20,025 bases of DNA from an uncultured Gammaproteobacteria bacterium (GCA_946887385.1 CAMPKU010000052.1:1-20025), one strand, 5' to 3'; shown: positions 1 through 8,886, numbered from the stretch's first letter. Numbers and translations: made by a program. Notes: generated by a model from the sequence alone, not told the origin.

Positions 1-3000
1 CGGCACGACGAGCCGCCGTCCGTCGTAGCCGAGCACCTGATTGCCGATTCGGGGCAGCGTGACTCGCGTGACGTCGGTTTGCTGCGCGAGCGGACGGAAC
101 GCGATGCGGCCCTCGACGAGCAGCACTTCCACGTTCTCCACGAGCTCGCGCAGCTCGTCGTCGTCGCCGGCACTGTCGAGCAGCGCCTGCTCCACCTGCG
201 CCCGCAGATCCTCGGCGCTCGAGTTGAACGCCGTGGCGCCCGCGCGCAGCGCAACCGTCACTCTGTGCTCGACGGCGTCGTCGGCGAGCAGCGCCAACGT
301 GAACGTGGCCACCGCGTCGTCGCCGGCATCGTCGGTCAAGCGCCCGGTTTTGACCGTTTCCACACCTAAGCGCAGGCCGTCGTGCTGCACGAGGTAGCGC
401 AGCATCTCCTCGCCGAACGCCTGGCCGAAGTCGAGCGCGTCGCCGAGCGTCGCATCGCCGGCGAACGGAATCGTGAGGTCGAGGATGTCCGACGTGCTGA
501 GCGACGAGAGCCAGCCGCCGAGCTGGCCGAGCATGCGCAGCAGCTCGCCGGGCGTGGCCAGCGTGAAGCTCGACAGCTCGTCGGGCACGGCGACGTCGAG
601 CGCGGCTTGCAGGAAGTTGCCGGCGCCGAACGTCAGGTCGTCGTCGGCGACATCCGCCTCGAGACCGTCGCCGGTCTCGAACGGCAGGTCGCTGTCGAGC
701 GTGCCCGTGGCGTTCGCCACCGCGAAGCCGATCAACTCAAGCTCGACCAGCGAGAGCCGGTCGTCGCCGGCCGCGAAATCCGCGTTCGCGCTCGCGCTCA
801 AGCTGCCGATGCCGGCCGCGCTGCCGAGACTGCCGCCCAAGAAGCCGACGCGCGTGGCCAGGTTCGTGAGCTGCACGGGCAGCTCGTCTTTCAGCGAGGC
901 GAACGCGCGCACATCGAACCGCTCGCCGGTGTCGACGAAGAACTCGCCCGTGGCCGCGCCCGCATCCCAATTGTCCAGGCCGAACGTGAGATCGAGATCG
1001 AAGCCGCTCGTGAGCTCGAACCCTTGGCCGTGGTCGAAGAGCACGCCGGCGCCGGTCAAGAGCGCCGACTCGGACAGGTCCATGAACGTCGTGCGCTCGT
1101 TCGTCGAGCGGTGCCGGAGCGAAAGCTCCGTCACGGCGCCGGTGCTTGGATCGAGCACGAGCGAATCCATGAAGCCGCGCGTGCGCGCGATCCACTCTCG
1201 GGTGCCCTCGAGATCGTCGTCGTTGTTGAGCTCGTTCGCGGCCCAGTCCTCGAAAAATTCGCGCAGCGCTGCCGTATCGCTCGCTTCGTAGTCGCCGTTC
1301 GCGTCCTGGAGCTCTTCGTCGAAGTCGTCGGCGAGCTTCGTGAGCACGCGGCTGAATCCGAGCAGCGCGCCGAAGCTCGTGCCTTCGGCGTCGGCGAGCG
1401 GCAGGTCGAGCGCGAACGCGCCCGAGCCTTCGAGATTCGCGATGCGCTGCGCGAGCGCGCGCAAGCCCGCCGCGAGCTGCCCCACGCCGTCGCCGTCGAT
1501 GGCCGTGAGCGTCTCGCGCACGCGCACGCTCTCGAAGCCGCCGTGCGTGACCGTCGCGCCGTCGATCTCCACGGTGGTGCCCGTCGCGGCCGCGAGCGCA
1601 TTGCCGCCGGCGTCGATGACGAGCTCGTTGCCGCCGCTGACCGTGGCGTCGGCGCCGGCCGCGATGAAGATGCGATTCGCGCTGCCGTTGCCCGTGATGC
1701 TGTCGCCGAGGCCGGCGCCGCGGCCGAACCCCGTGCCGATGACGTTCTCGATGTTCGCGAGCGTTTCCGTTGCGCCGCCCGTGACGGCGCCGGTCGCGAG
1801 ATTAACGTCGACGGCTTGCTGCGCGTCGCGATAATCGACCGTGTCCGCGCCGCCGCCGCCGTCGATGGTGTCCGCGCCGCCGCCGCCGACGAACACGTTG
1901 TCCGCGGCATCGCCCGTCAGCACGTCGCCGAACGACGAGCCGATCAGGTTCTCGATGCCGGCGAGCGTCTCTTCTATGCCGGCGAGCAACGCCGTACCGC
2001 GCACGAGATCGGCATCGACGGCGTCGCCGCCCGCGAACGAGACGGTGTCCGTGCCCGCGCCGCCGTCGTAGCTATCGTCGCCGTCGCGGCCCGCGAGCTC
2101 GTTGTCCGCGTCGTCGCCGGTCAGTACATCGTCGCCGGCGCCGCCGATGACGTGCTGGATGCCGAACACGCCGTCGTCGATGCCCGTGGCCGAGCGCTCG
2201 GCGAGATTCACGGTCACGGCGTCGTTGAAGAAGCCGTAGTCGAGCGTGTTGCGCGCGTGGCTGTTGCCGCGAATCGTGCCGGCCAGGCTGGCGCCGACCT
2301 GCATCACGAACTCGTTGTTGCCACGGCCGCCGATCAAATGCTCGATGCCGGCTGCGATGACGGAGTTCCCGGCGTCGTCGGTCACCGTAACGGCACCGTT
2401 CGCGCCGATGCTGAACGTCAGATCCGCGGTGACGCGCGAAAAATCCAGCGTGTCGTCGCCGCCCGCGTCGTCGGTCACGGTGTCGCTGCCCCAATCCTCG
2501 GCGAAGCGATACACCGTGTCCGTCCCGCCGCCCGTGAACTGATCGGCGCCGCTGCCGCCCGCGAGCTCGTCGATGCCCGACGCCGTCAGCGTGAGCGCGT
2601 CCACGGTCACGGTCCATCCGGGCTCGCCGTCGACGGTGCCGGCCGTGAACGTGATGCCGTTCGTGACGGCCGACAAATCGAGCGTGTCGTCGCCTTGGTC
2701 TTCGCCGTCGCGGACGGCGTTCGTGCGGGAGTCGTCCGTGAAGACGTAGACGTCGTCGCCGCGGCCGCCCGTCAGCGTGCCCGTGCCCTCCGCGGCCTCG
2801 AAGCGGTCGTCGCCGCGCGTGCCCGTGACGCTCAGCGTCGTCGGCGTCGACGGCGGATTCGCGTCGTCGTCGTCCGTGATCGCGAGCTCGACGCCGCCGA
2901 CCGCGAGCGCCGTGTCGCCGCCGCCGACGCCCGTCGCCTTGCCCGTGGCGAACTCGACGGTGGCGCCGCCGGCACGGTTCTCGTAGACGAGCGTGTCGTC

Positions 3001-3567
3001 GCCGTCGCCGCCGCGAATCGAGCCCGAGAGCGCGGCGTCGCCGACGATGCGGAACTCGTCGTCGCCTTCTCCGCCGACGAGATGCTCGACGCCCGTCGCC
3101 GTGACGGTGTTGGTGCCGTCGGTGACCTCCACCTCGACGGCGTTACCCGCGCCGAGCCGGATCGTGAATACAAGGTCCGCCGTGACCGCCGAGAAATCAA
3201 GCGTGTCCTCGCCGCCGCCGGTATCGGCGACGGTATCGGCGCCCCAGGCACCCTCGAACACGTAGCGGTCGTCGCCGGCGAGACCGTCGAGCTCGTTGCT
3301 CGTGGCGCTGCTGTCGAATTCGTCGTCCTCGGCCGTGCCGTTCACGTCCCCGTCGGCGGTGGGGGCTTCGATCGCCGCGAACAGCGAGACCGCGCCTTCG
3401 TCGGCCACCAGGGCGTCCTCGACCCCGGCGAGCTCCGGATCCGGCGGCGGCGGAACGCCGAGCTCCGCATTCAACAGCACGCGGCTCTCGAGCGCCTCGA
3501 AGATGACACGCGCGAGCGGCGACCGCTCGAGCGGTCGGTGCGGTCGCGGCGGCATCGCGTAGCTCAT
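1..3567 (-). CDS. LEPR-XLL giant protein with calcium-binding-type repeats (3' end outside window)
   Basis: The frame is open from an ATG at 3567 to the window edge (1189 codons, no stop seen), so only the N-terminal part is present. Residues 23-32 read FEALESRVLL, the LEPR-XLL motif found near the N-terminus of giant, probably secreted proteins. Residues about 100-460 hold three related units (pattern YxF..WGxDTV..GGxDTLDFSxVT), starting near 101, 272 and 353. Residues 475-580 are rich in Gly-Asp nonapeptide-like repeats (GGAGDDVLTG, GGGGADTIDG), as in hemolysin-type calcium-binding proteins. From about 660 on the protein is acidic, not obviously repetitive and not recognised. Its start lies 6 bases after the TolC-like gene, which supports a shared operon and type I secretion; no ABC transporter or membrane-fusion gene is visible here. 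There is no clear SD site, so translation may be coupled to the gene before it. Surface or adhesin function is inferred. Confidence 0.88.
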   Translation of the reverse strand, partial: MSYAMPPRPHRPLERSPLARVIFEALESRVLLNAELGVPPPPDPELAGVEDALVADEGAVSLFAAIEAPTADGDVNGTAEDDEFDSSATSNELDGLAGDDRYVFEGAWGADTVADTGGGEDTLDFSAVTADLVFTIRLGAGNAVEVEVTDGTNTVTATGVEHLVGGEGDDEFRIVGDAALSGSIRGGDGDDTLVYENRAGGATVEFATGKATGVGGGDTALAVGGVELAITDDDDANPPSTPTTLSVTGTRGDDRFEAAEGTGTLTGGRGDDVYVFTDDSRTNAVRDGEDQGDDTLDLSAVTNGITFTAGTVDGEPGWTVTVDALTLTASGIDELAGGSGADQFTGGGTDTVYRFAEDWGSDTVTDDAGGDDTLDFSRVTADLTFSIGANGAVTVTDDAGNSVIAAGIEHLIGGRGNNEFVMQVGASLAGTIRGNSHARNTLDYGFFNDAVTVNLAERSATGIDDGVFGIQHVIGGAGDDVLTGDDADNELAGRDGDDSYDGGAGTDTVSFAGGDAVDADLVRGTALLAGIEETLAGIENLIGSSFGDVLTGDAADNVFVGGGGADTIDGGGGADTVDYRDAQQAVDVNLATGAVTGGATETLANIENVIGTGFGRGAGLGDSITGNGSANRIFIAAGADATVSGGNELVIDAGGNALAAATGTTVEIDGATVTHGGFESVRVRETLTAIDGDGVGQLAAGLRALAQRIANLEGSGAFALDLPLADAEGTSFGALLGFSRVLTKLADDFDEELQDANGDYEASDTAALREFFEDWAANELNNDDDLEGTREWIARTRGFMDSLVLDPSTGAVTELSLRHRSTNERTTFMDLSESALLTGAGVLFDHGQGFELTSGFDLDLTFGLDNWDAGAATGEFFVDTGERFDVRAFASLKDELPVQLTNLATRVGFLGGSLGSAAGIGSLSASANADFAAGDDRLSLVELELIGFAVANATGTLDSDLPFETGDGLEADVADDDLTFGAGNFLQAALDVAVPDELSSFTLATPGELLRMLGQLGGWLSSLSTSDILDLTIPFAGDATLGDALDFGQAFGEEMLRYLVQHDGLRLGVETVKTGRLTDDAGDDAVATFTLALLADDAVEHRVTVALRAGATAFNSSAEDLRAQVEQALLDSAGDDDELRELVENVEVLLVEGRIAFRPLAQQTDVTRVTLPRIGNQVLGYDGRRLVVP

Positions 3568-3573
3568 CGGCGG

Positions 3574-4917
3574 CTAGTTCGCGCTCGCGCCCGCAAGCGC
3601 TTCGTTGATGCGCACCAGGTCCTCGACCGACAGCGTGCCGGCGGCCTGCTTCAGCCGCAGCGTGCTCAAGAGATAGTCGTAACGCGCTTGCGCGTGGTCG
3701 CGCAGAATCAAGTACAGATCGCGCTCGGCGTCGAGCACGTCGAGCGCCGTGTTGATGCCCGAGGCGTAGCCGCGCTGCTTCGCGTCGAGCGCGCTGCGCT
3801 GCGCGACCAGCGACTCGCCGAGCGCCTCCGTGCGCGCGATGCCGCTCAGCACGCCGAGGTACGCGCTGCGCGCTTGGCGAGCGACGACGAGGCGCTCGAG
3901 CTTCACGTGCTCGACGGTCTCGTCTACGCGGAGCGCCGCCTCGCGCACGTTCGATCCCTGACTGCCGCCCGAGAACACCGGCACGCGCAGCTGGATCGCC
4001 ACGTCCGCGGTTTCGACTTCGCTGCCGCCGCCGAACAGCGATCCTTCCGTGTCGCGATTGTCGACGCGCGTGATCAAGTTCAGCGTCGGGTAGCGACCGG
4101 CCGACTGCCTGCGAACTTCGTGCTGCGCAACCTCGAGCGATTGCTCGCGCGCGAGCACCTGCGGGCTTTGCCGCAGGGCGAGGTCTACCCACTGGTCGAC
4201 GTCGAGCGGATTGGGCCGCTCGAGCGGAATCTCGCTGCGCAGCGGCTCGAGATCCGTGAGCAGCATGCCGGACGTCTCCAGCAACGCCTGACGCGCGTCG
4301 TCGAGCTGGTTCTGCGCCTCCACGACGTTGGCCACGACGAGCGCATAGCGCGCGTTCGCGTCGAACTCGTCGGTGCGCGGCGCGAGCCCGCTCGAACGGC
4401 GCGTGAGCGTGAGCTGGCGCTGCCGCTCGATGGCCGCCTGCTCGGCCTCGGCGAACCGCACGTTGTCTTCGGCGGCGAGCACGGCGAGATAGCTTTCGGC
4501 CACGCGGCGCAGCAGCTCTTGCTCTTCGGCCGTGAACTCGGCAAGCGCCAGCGCGACCTCGGCGTGCGACTGCTTGAGCCCGTGCCAGTCCGCCATGCGG
4601 AACAGCGGCGCCGACAGCGTGAGCCCGTAGCGATTCGTCGGAAAGTCCGTCTTGCCTGCGGCGAACACGGCGTTGTCGCTGCTGCGGATGTCTTGCTCGG
4701 TGTCGAGATACTCGGCTTCGACGGCGATGTTCGGCAGCAGCAGCGCGCGCGCCTGCGGCACCGCTTCTTTCGCCGCCTCATACCGATATCGGGCGGCCTG
4801 CAGGCGCGGATCGTGCTGCAGGCTCAACTGGTAGGCTTCGAGCAGATCGGTCGCCCCGGCGGCAAAAGCAATCCATGCCGACGCACCGGCTGCGATCGAT
4901 ACTCGTAGCGCCTTCAT
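3574..4917 (-). CDS. TolC-family outer membrane efflux/type I secretion protein
   Basis: The 447-residue product fits the TolC/OEP family, whose trimers form the outer-membrane and periplasmic tunnel of type I secretion and efflux systems. It has a signal peptide (MKALRVSIAAGASAW, cleavage likely after AAGA near residue 22). The family-typical start of the mature protein follows (DLLEAYQLSLQHDPRLQAA, then ARALLLPNIAVEAEY). Two long helical repeats, roughly 22-210 and 235-440, include VFSGGSQGSNVREA in the second. I chose the ATG at 4917 because GGGAGAGG sits 5 bases upstream; a GTG at 4923 would overlap that SD site. The LEPR-XLL gene follows after 6 bases, so secretion of that protein is the likely job. 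Multidrug efflux is the alternative, but no inner-membrane partner gene is nearby. The family call is firm; the substrate is inferred. Confidence 0.93.
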   Translation of the reverse strand: MKALRVSIAAGASAWIAFAAGATDLLEAYQLSLQHDPRLQAARYRYEAAKEAVPQARALLLPNIAVEAEYLDTEQDIRSSDNAVFAAGKTDFPTNRYGLTLSAPLFRMADWHGLKQSHAEVALALAEFTAEEQELLRRVAESYLAVLAAEDNVRFAEAEQAAIERQRQLTLTRRSSGLAPRTDEFDANARYALVVANVVEAQNQLDDARQALLETSGMLLTDLEPLRSEIPLERPNPLDVDQWVDLALRQSPQVLAREQSLEVAQHEVRRQSAGRYPTLNLITRVDNRDTEGSLFGGGSEVETADVAIQLRVPVFSGGSQGSNVREAALRVDETVEHVKLERLVVARQARSAYLGVLSGIARTEALGESLVAQRSALDAKQRGYASGINTALDVLDAERDLYLILRDHAQARYDYLLSTLRLKQAAGTLSVEDLVRINEALAGASAN

Positions 4918-5220
4918 CCGCACCTCTCCCGTTTGTTGCTTGTTCTTCGGGCAGCGCTTGGATGGAGGCGCTGCTGAGGCTTGAGTACGCGGAGTCTCGG
5001 CGCCGCAGGGTGGCGACGGTCACCGGACTTTAGTAATTGTTGTCGAGCCCTCTTTGGGGGCTTGATGTTTCAGCGATAGTAGCTTCAATCGCAAGGAGTT
5101 TCACCTCCGAAGTTTCGCTCGGAGGGGCTTGCCCCGAAACTCGTTCGATCCCGGCGGCGTCGCCACACGGCCGCCGGCGCTTTCATTGCGGGCCGCCCGA
5201 CGGGCTGCAGCGAGCCGTGT
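4918..5220 (-). promoter_or_regulatory. Leader/intergenic region upstream of the TolC-like gene with a nested stem structure
   Basis: This 303-base gap between the beta-helix gene and the TolC-like gene holds no convincing gene. It should carry the promoter and leader of the tolC-like operon. Bases 5096-5142 can fold as an outer 7-bp stem (5096-5102 with 5136-5142, GAGTTTC/GAAACTC) enclosing a 7-bp stem (5104-5110 with 5119-5125, CCTCCGA/TCGGAGG). A short GGGG-CTTG-CCCC hairpin (5124-5135) partly competes with the inner stem. The word GAAAC appears three times on the minus strand. A further weak hairpin lies at about 5045-5063. I could not match this to a known riboswitch, and I see no clear -35/-10 pair. 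The structure is visible in the bases; a regulatory role is inferred. Confidence 0.35.
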
Positions 5221-6216
5221 TCAGTAGCCGACGTTACCGCCCCAGTCGGCTTGCACCGTACCGCCTAGCGCAAACGGCACTTCTGCCGCCATCCGGTTAT
5301 TGCCGTAGTAGTTGCCGTCGGCCGTGAACTCCATTCCGATCCGCGCACGCCCTCCCGCCGCGATGTTGCCGTCGAGGGTGTTCTGTGTGCCGGTGATCAG
5401 CCACAGAGGGGCCTGATCAAACCCACCCATGAAAAACGTATTGCTGCGCACGACGTTGCGATCGCCCGCGATCTCGAACACCTCGAGGTGATCGACGGCG
5501 TTACGCGCATCGATGACGTTGTTCGCCGCGACGTTCCTGTCGCCTGCGATGTAGACGCCCCCGCCCTGGAAAAGCGTGAGCGTATTGTCCGTCATCGTGT
5601 TGCTCTCGCCGAGGAAGCTCACGCAACGGCCGCCGCGGTTGCAGGTGATGGTGTTGCGCAGTAGCTGCGAGAAGCTCCCGAATTGCATCTCCACGCGCAC
5701 GCCGAGGTCCGAGTCCGTGATCGACATACCGTCGTCGAACGTCATCGTGTCGTGCGAAAAGAGCGAGAGATGATGCAAGCTCGCGCTCCTCGCGGTGTGC
5801 ACCGCCACGGCGCCGTCTGTGCAGCAGGCCGAGATGCCGCCGTTACGCACCTCGGCAAATCCCGTGATCACGAGCAGCGTGCCTTGCCCGGGGTCTGCCG
5901 AGATATCGAAGCCATGTAAGTCGAGCGTCACGCCCTCGGCCGTAATCTGAATCAACCCGGCCGAGCCGTTCGCCGACTCCGCGAGGTCCCAATTCCGGTC
6001 GATCGCATAGAGCCCCGGCTCGTCGATTACGACGGGTGGATTACGAAGATCGAGCACTCGTCCAAATCCGCGAACGTGTTTCCAGGGTTTGGCGGGGCCC
6101 TTGGCTCGCGCCATTTCCGCGGCGACCGCCTCCGGATCGACGTCTTGCGCTTGCGCAAGAGGAGCCGCAAAACCAAAGCACACGACAGCTGCGAGAAGCG
6201 ATCGAGGGACATCCAT
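5221..6216 (-). CDS. Exported right-handed parallel beta-helix protein
   Basis: The 331-residue product has a clear signal peptide (MDVPRSLLAAVVCFGF..., cleavage likely after AQA at 21-23). The rest has the Asn/Gly/Val-rich short-period pattern of PbH1/pectate-lyase-like beta-helices, for example GVTLDLHGFDIS (95-106), NTMTDNTLTLFQGGGVYIAG (206-225), GDRNVAANNVIDA (225-237) and GDRNVVRSNTFFMGG (251-265). I see no catalytic motif of pectate lyases or glycosidases. Cys131-Cys132 and Cys192/Cys198 could form disulfides in the periplasm. The ATG at 6216 was chosen because AAGGAGAAGG precedes it and the signal peptide starts there; the frame stays open upstream but that part does not read like protein. 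It is divergent from the DUF305-LVIVD gene. The fold is likely; the function (polysaccharide binding or structural role) is unknown. Confidence 0.8.
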   Translation of the reverse strand: MDVPRSLLAAVVCFGFAAPLAQAQDVDPEAVAAEMARAKGPAKPWKHVRGFGRVLDLRNPPVVIDEPGLYAIDRNWDLAESANGSAGLIQITAEGVTLDLHGFDISADPGQGTLLVITGFAEVRNGGISACCTDGAVAVHTARSASLHHLSLFSHDTMTFDDGMSITDSDLGVRVEMQFGSFSQLLRNTITCNRGGRCVSFLGESNTMTDNTLTLFQGGGVYIAGDRNVAANNVIDARNAVDHLEVFEIAGDRNVVRSNTFFMGGFDQAPLWLITGTQNTLDGNIAAGGRARIGMEFTADGNYYGNNRMAAEVPFALGGTVQADWGGNVGY

Positions 6217-6402
6217 GACGCCTTCTCCTTGAGATTGTTGGGGTGATTTGAAGCCGGTTCGGGGATCAAAATTCGAGCCCCGGATTCGCGAGCGCAGCGG
6301 TCTTCGCCGGCCCCCGTGGCGGCGAGAGGACTTGGCCCGCTGCCTCGAAACGTGCACGCTAGCGCAGCAGCAAGAGCTTTCCTTTTCCAGGAGCGACTCC
6401 CC
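6217..6402. promoter_or_regulatory. Divergent promoter region between beta-helix and DUF305-LVIVD genes
   Basis: The 186-base region between two divergently read exported-protein genes must hold both promoters. SD sites are clear at both ends: AAGGAG for the minus-strand gene (about 6225-6231) and AGGAG at 6389-6393 for the plus-strand gene. I see no convincing -35/-10 pair or operator repeat. Confidence 0.4.
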
Positions 6403-8883
6403 GTGACGACCTACTCGGCCACGCCGCGACCGCGGCTGCTTCAACCGCTCTGCGCCGCCACGCTCGCGGCAGTCGCAGGCGCGGCGCTCGCCCAAGCCCC
6501 GATCGTGAACCCGGGCGCCCCGGGCGGCGAGCCGCGCAGCCTCGGCGCCGACGAAGCCATCGCCCTCGCGCGCACGGCTTACACGCAGGCCGACGTGCAA
6601 TTCCTGCGCAACATGATCCCGCATCACCAACAAGCGCTCGACATGGCCACCCTCGCGAAAGACCGCACGAACCGCGAGGAGGTGCTCGAAGCCGCCGGGC
6701 GCATCGACGCCTCGCAGGAAGACGAGATCGAGTTCATGCAGAGCTGGCTCGAGGAGCGCAACGAGCAGGCGCCCGAAGCGCCAGCCGACGCGGGGACGCA
6801 CGCGTTGCATGCGACGCACGCCGCTCACGAAGACGCCGGCATGAAAGGCATGGCCACGCCCGAGCAGATGGCGGCGCTCGCAGCGGCCAGCGGCACGGAC
6901 TTCGACCGGTTGTTCCTCGAGCTCATGATCAAGCACCACGTGGGCGCCGTGGACATGGTCGAGGCGCTCACGGAGCAGCCAGGCGCGGCGTACGAACCGG
7001 CGCTGTTCGAGTTCACGCGCGACGTCACGAACGACCAGAATGCCGAGATCGAGCGCATGAATTTGCTGCTGATCGACCTCTCGGCCGACGCGCGCGCGGG
7101 ACTGAAGGCCGGCTTCGACGACGCCGGCGAGGCGGTCTCGAACCTCACGAAAGTGGTCTCGTTACCGAAGCCGCCGGGCTTCTTCGATCCGGACAACCCG
7201 GCCAACGTCTCGCCGAAGCGGCTTGCAGCCCTGGCCGCCGCCGCAAGCGAGCGCCGGCGCAGGCGCGGGCGCAACGACGAGGAATCGGCACGAGGCGGTT
7301 CCAACGAACGCTCGCCGCTCCTGTCGTTCGCGAATACCGACATGGCGTTTCGCGACGACGTCATGGTCGTGGGCAGCTATCACGGCTTCAACGTGTACCG
7401 GCTTCAACCCGAAGCAGCGCCGGAGCTCATGGCCTCCGTCGTCTGCCCCGGCGGGCAGGGCGACGTGTCGATCGTGGGCAATCTCCTGATCATGTCCGTG
7501 GAGGAGATGCGCGGCCGCGTGGACTGCGGGCTCGAAGGCGTGCAGGTCGACGCGAGCCCGGAGCGTTTCCTTGGGCTGCGCATTTTCAACATCGCCAACC
7601 CGGCTCGCCCCTTACAGGTGGGCCAGGTCCAAACCTGCCGCGGCTCGCATACGCATTCCGTGGTCGCGAGCGACGACCGCAGGATCGTGGTCTACAACTC
7701 CGGCACGGCCGGCGTGCGCGATGAGGACGAGCTGCCGGGCTGCATCGGTGCCGTCGCCGGCGACACGCGCACGGCCCTCTTTCGCGTCGACGTCATCGAG
7801 ATCCCCGTGAGCGATCCGTCACGCGCACGCATCGTCGACAGCCCCACCGTGTTCGCTGATCCTGAGACCGGTGTCATTGCGGGCCTTTGGCGCGGCGGGG
7901 ACCACGGCGACGACACTCAGGAAACCAACGAGACCGACCACTGTCACGACATCACCGTTTTCCCGGCGGCGCAGATTGCCGCGGGCGCCTGCTCGGGCAA
8001 CGGCATTGTGTTCGATATTTCCGATCCGCTCACACCTAAGCGCATCGACACGGTCGTCGACAAAGGCTTCGCGTACTGGCATTCGGCCACGTTCAACAAC
8101 GACGGCACGAAAGTGCTCTTCACCGACGAGTGGGGCGGCGGCGCGCGCCCGCGCTGCCGCGCGCACGATCCGCTCGACTGGGGCGCCGACGCCATCTACG
8201 ACCTGGCGGACGGCAAGCTCGTGTATCGCAGCCACTTCAAGATGCCGGCGCCGCAAGTCGACGAGGAGAATTGCGTCGCGCACAACGGCTCGATCATCCC
8301 GGTGCCCGGGCGCGACCTCATGGTGCAGAGCTGGTATCAGGGCGGCATCTCTGTGTTCGACTTCACGGACTCTGCCAACCCGCAAGAGATCGCCTACTTC
8401 GACCGCGGCCCGATCGACGAGGAAGAGCTCGTGCTCGGCGGCTACTGGTCGTCGTACTGGTACGGCGGCCGCATCTACGCGACAGAGATTCAGCGCGGGC
8501 TCGACGTGTTCGCCTTGAGCCCGAGCGAGCACTTGAGCGAGAACGAGATCGCGGCGGCTGTGCTCGCGAACCAGGGGCGGCTGTTCAATCCGCAGCAGCA
8601 GTTCCCCGTGACCTGGCCGGCGGAACCCGTCGTCGCACGCGCCTACGTAGACCAGTTCCGGCGCGGCTCGGCGGTACCGGCGGCCACGCTCGACGACATC
8701 TCCGGCGCGCTCGATGTCGCCGCCTCAAGGCTTGCGTCGGGAGCACGCGATCAGAGCTTGGCGGCGCGGTTGGAGTCGCTCGCCAGCGGGCTTTCGCAAA
8801 ACCGGAACGCAGACGCGGTCACGCTGAAGAGAGCGAACGGGCTCAGCGAAACGTTGAACGGGCTCGCAGCGCGCTTGCGTTGA
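6403..8883 (+). CDS. Exported DUF305 plus LVIVD-repeat fusion protein
   Basis: The 826-residue product has a signal peptide ending near ALAQA (residue 31-32), so it should act outside the inner membrane. Residues about 45-228 are a DUF305 helical domain with its paired motifs MIPHHQQALDMA (71-82) and MIKHHVGAVDM (175-185). A His/Met-rich loop lies between them (ALHATHAAHEDAGMKGM). DUF305 includes the cyanobacterial periplasmic copper-binding protein CopM, so metal binding is plausible here. An Arg-rich linker follows (about 282-301). Residues about 305-690 carry LVIVD-type beta-propeller repeats (IFNIANPARPLQVG, VFDISDPLTPKRID, VFDFTDSANPQEIAYFDRG) with several Cys and His. The last 100 residues look helical. 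The GTG at 6403 is chosen because AGGAG lies 9 bases upstream and the signal peptide follows directly; the open frame extends 29 codons further up without protein character. It ends 3 bases from the convergent esterase gene. Confidence 0.85.
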   Translation: MTTYSATPRPRLLQPLCAATLAAVAGAALAQAPIVNPGAPGGEPRSLGADEAIALARTAYTQADVQFLRNMIPHHQQALDMATLAKDRTNREEVLEAAGRIDASQEDEIEFMQSWLEERNEQAPEAPADAGTHALHATHAAHEDAGMKGMATPEQMAALAAASGTDFDRLFLELMIKHHVGAVDMVEALTEQPGAAYEPALFEFTRDVTNDQNAEIERMNLLLIDLSADARAGLKAGFDDAGEAVSNLTKVVSLPKPPGFFDPDNPANVSPKRLAALAAAASERRRRRGRNDEESARGGSNERSPLLSFANTDMAFRDDVMVVGSYHGFNVYRLQPEAAPELMASVVCPGGQGDVSIVGNLLIMSVEEMRGRVDCGLEGVQVDASPERFLGLRIFNIANPARPLQVGQVQTCRGSHTHSVVASDDRRIVVYNSGTAGVRDEDELPGCIGAVAGDTRTALFRVDVIEIPVSDPSRARIVDSPTVFADPETGVIAGLWRGGDHGDDTQETNETDHCHDITVFPAAQIAAGACSGNGIVFDISDPLTPKRIDTVVDKGFAYWHSATFNNDGTKVLFTDEWGGGARPRCRAHDPLDWGADAIYDLADGKLVYRSHFKMPAPQVDEENCVAHNGSIIPVPGRDLMVQSWYQGGISVFDFTDSANPQEIAYFDRGPIDEEELVLGGYWSSYWYGGRIYATEIQRGLDVFALSPSEHLSENEIAAAVLANQGRLFNPQQQFPVTWPAEPVVARAYVDQFRRGSAVPAATLDDISGALDVAASRLASGARDQSLAARLESLASGLSQNRNADAVTLKRANGLSETLNGLAARLR

Positions 8884-8886
8884 ACG

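Noticed and set aside
2100..3300. Repetitive GC-rich DNA that might be read as a tandem repeat or CRISPR-like array
   Set aside because: The periodicity is that of Gly-Asp codons in the protein repeats; there are no identical repeats with unique spacers.
382..4908. A 1508-codon open frame on the plus strand across the whole left region
   Set aside because: It is exactly antisense, in mirrored codon register, to the TolC-like and LEPR-XLL genes. Its product is Arg/Ala/Val/Glu-rich without motifs, whereas the minus strand gives clear domains, a signal peptide and an SD site. High G+C at third positions removes stops on the opposite strand.
5045..5063. AGCCC/GGGCT hairpin as a terminator between the beta-helix and TolC-like genes
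   Set aside because: Short stem and no T-run on either strand.
6217..6939. N-terminal extension of the beta-helix gene up to 6939
   Set aside because: The added residues are low-complexity and antisense to the DUF305 domain; a signal peptide and SD mark the start at 6216.
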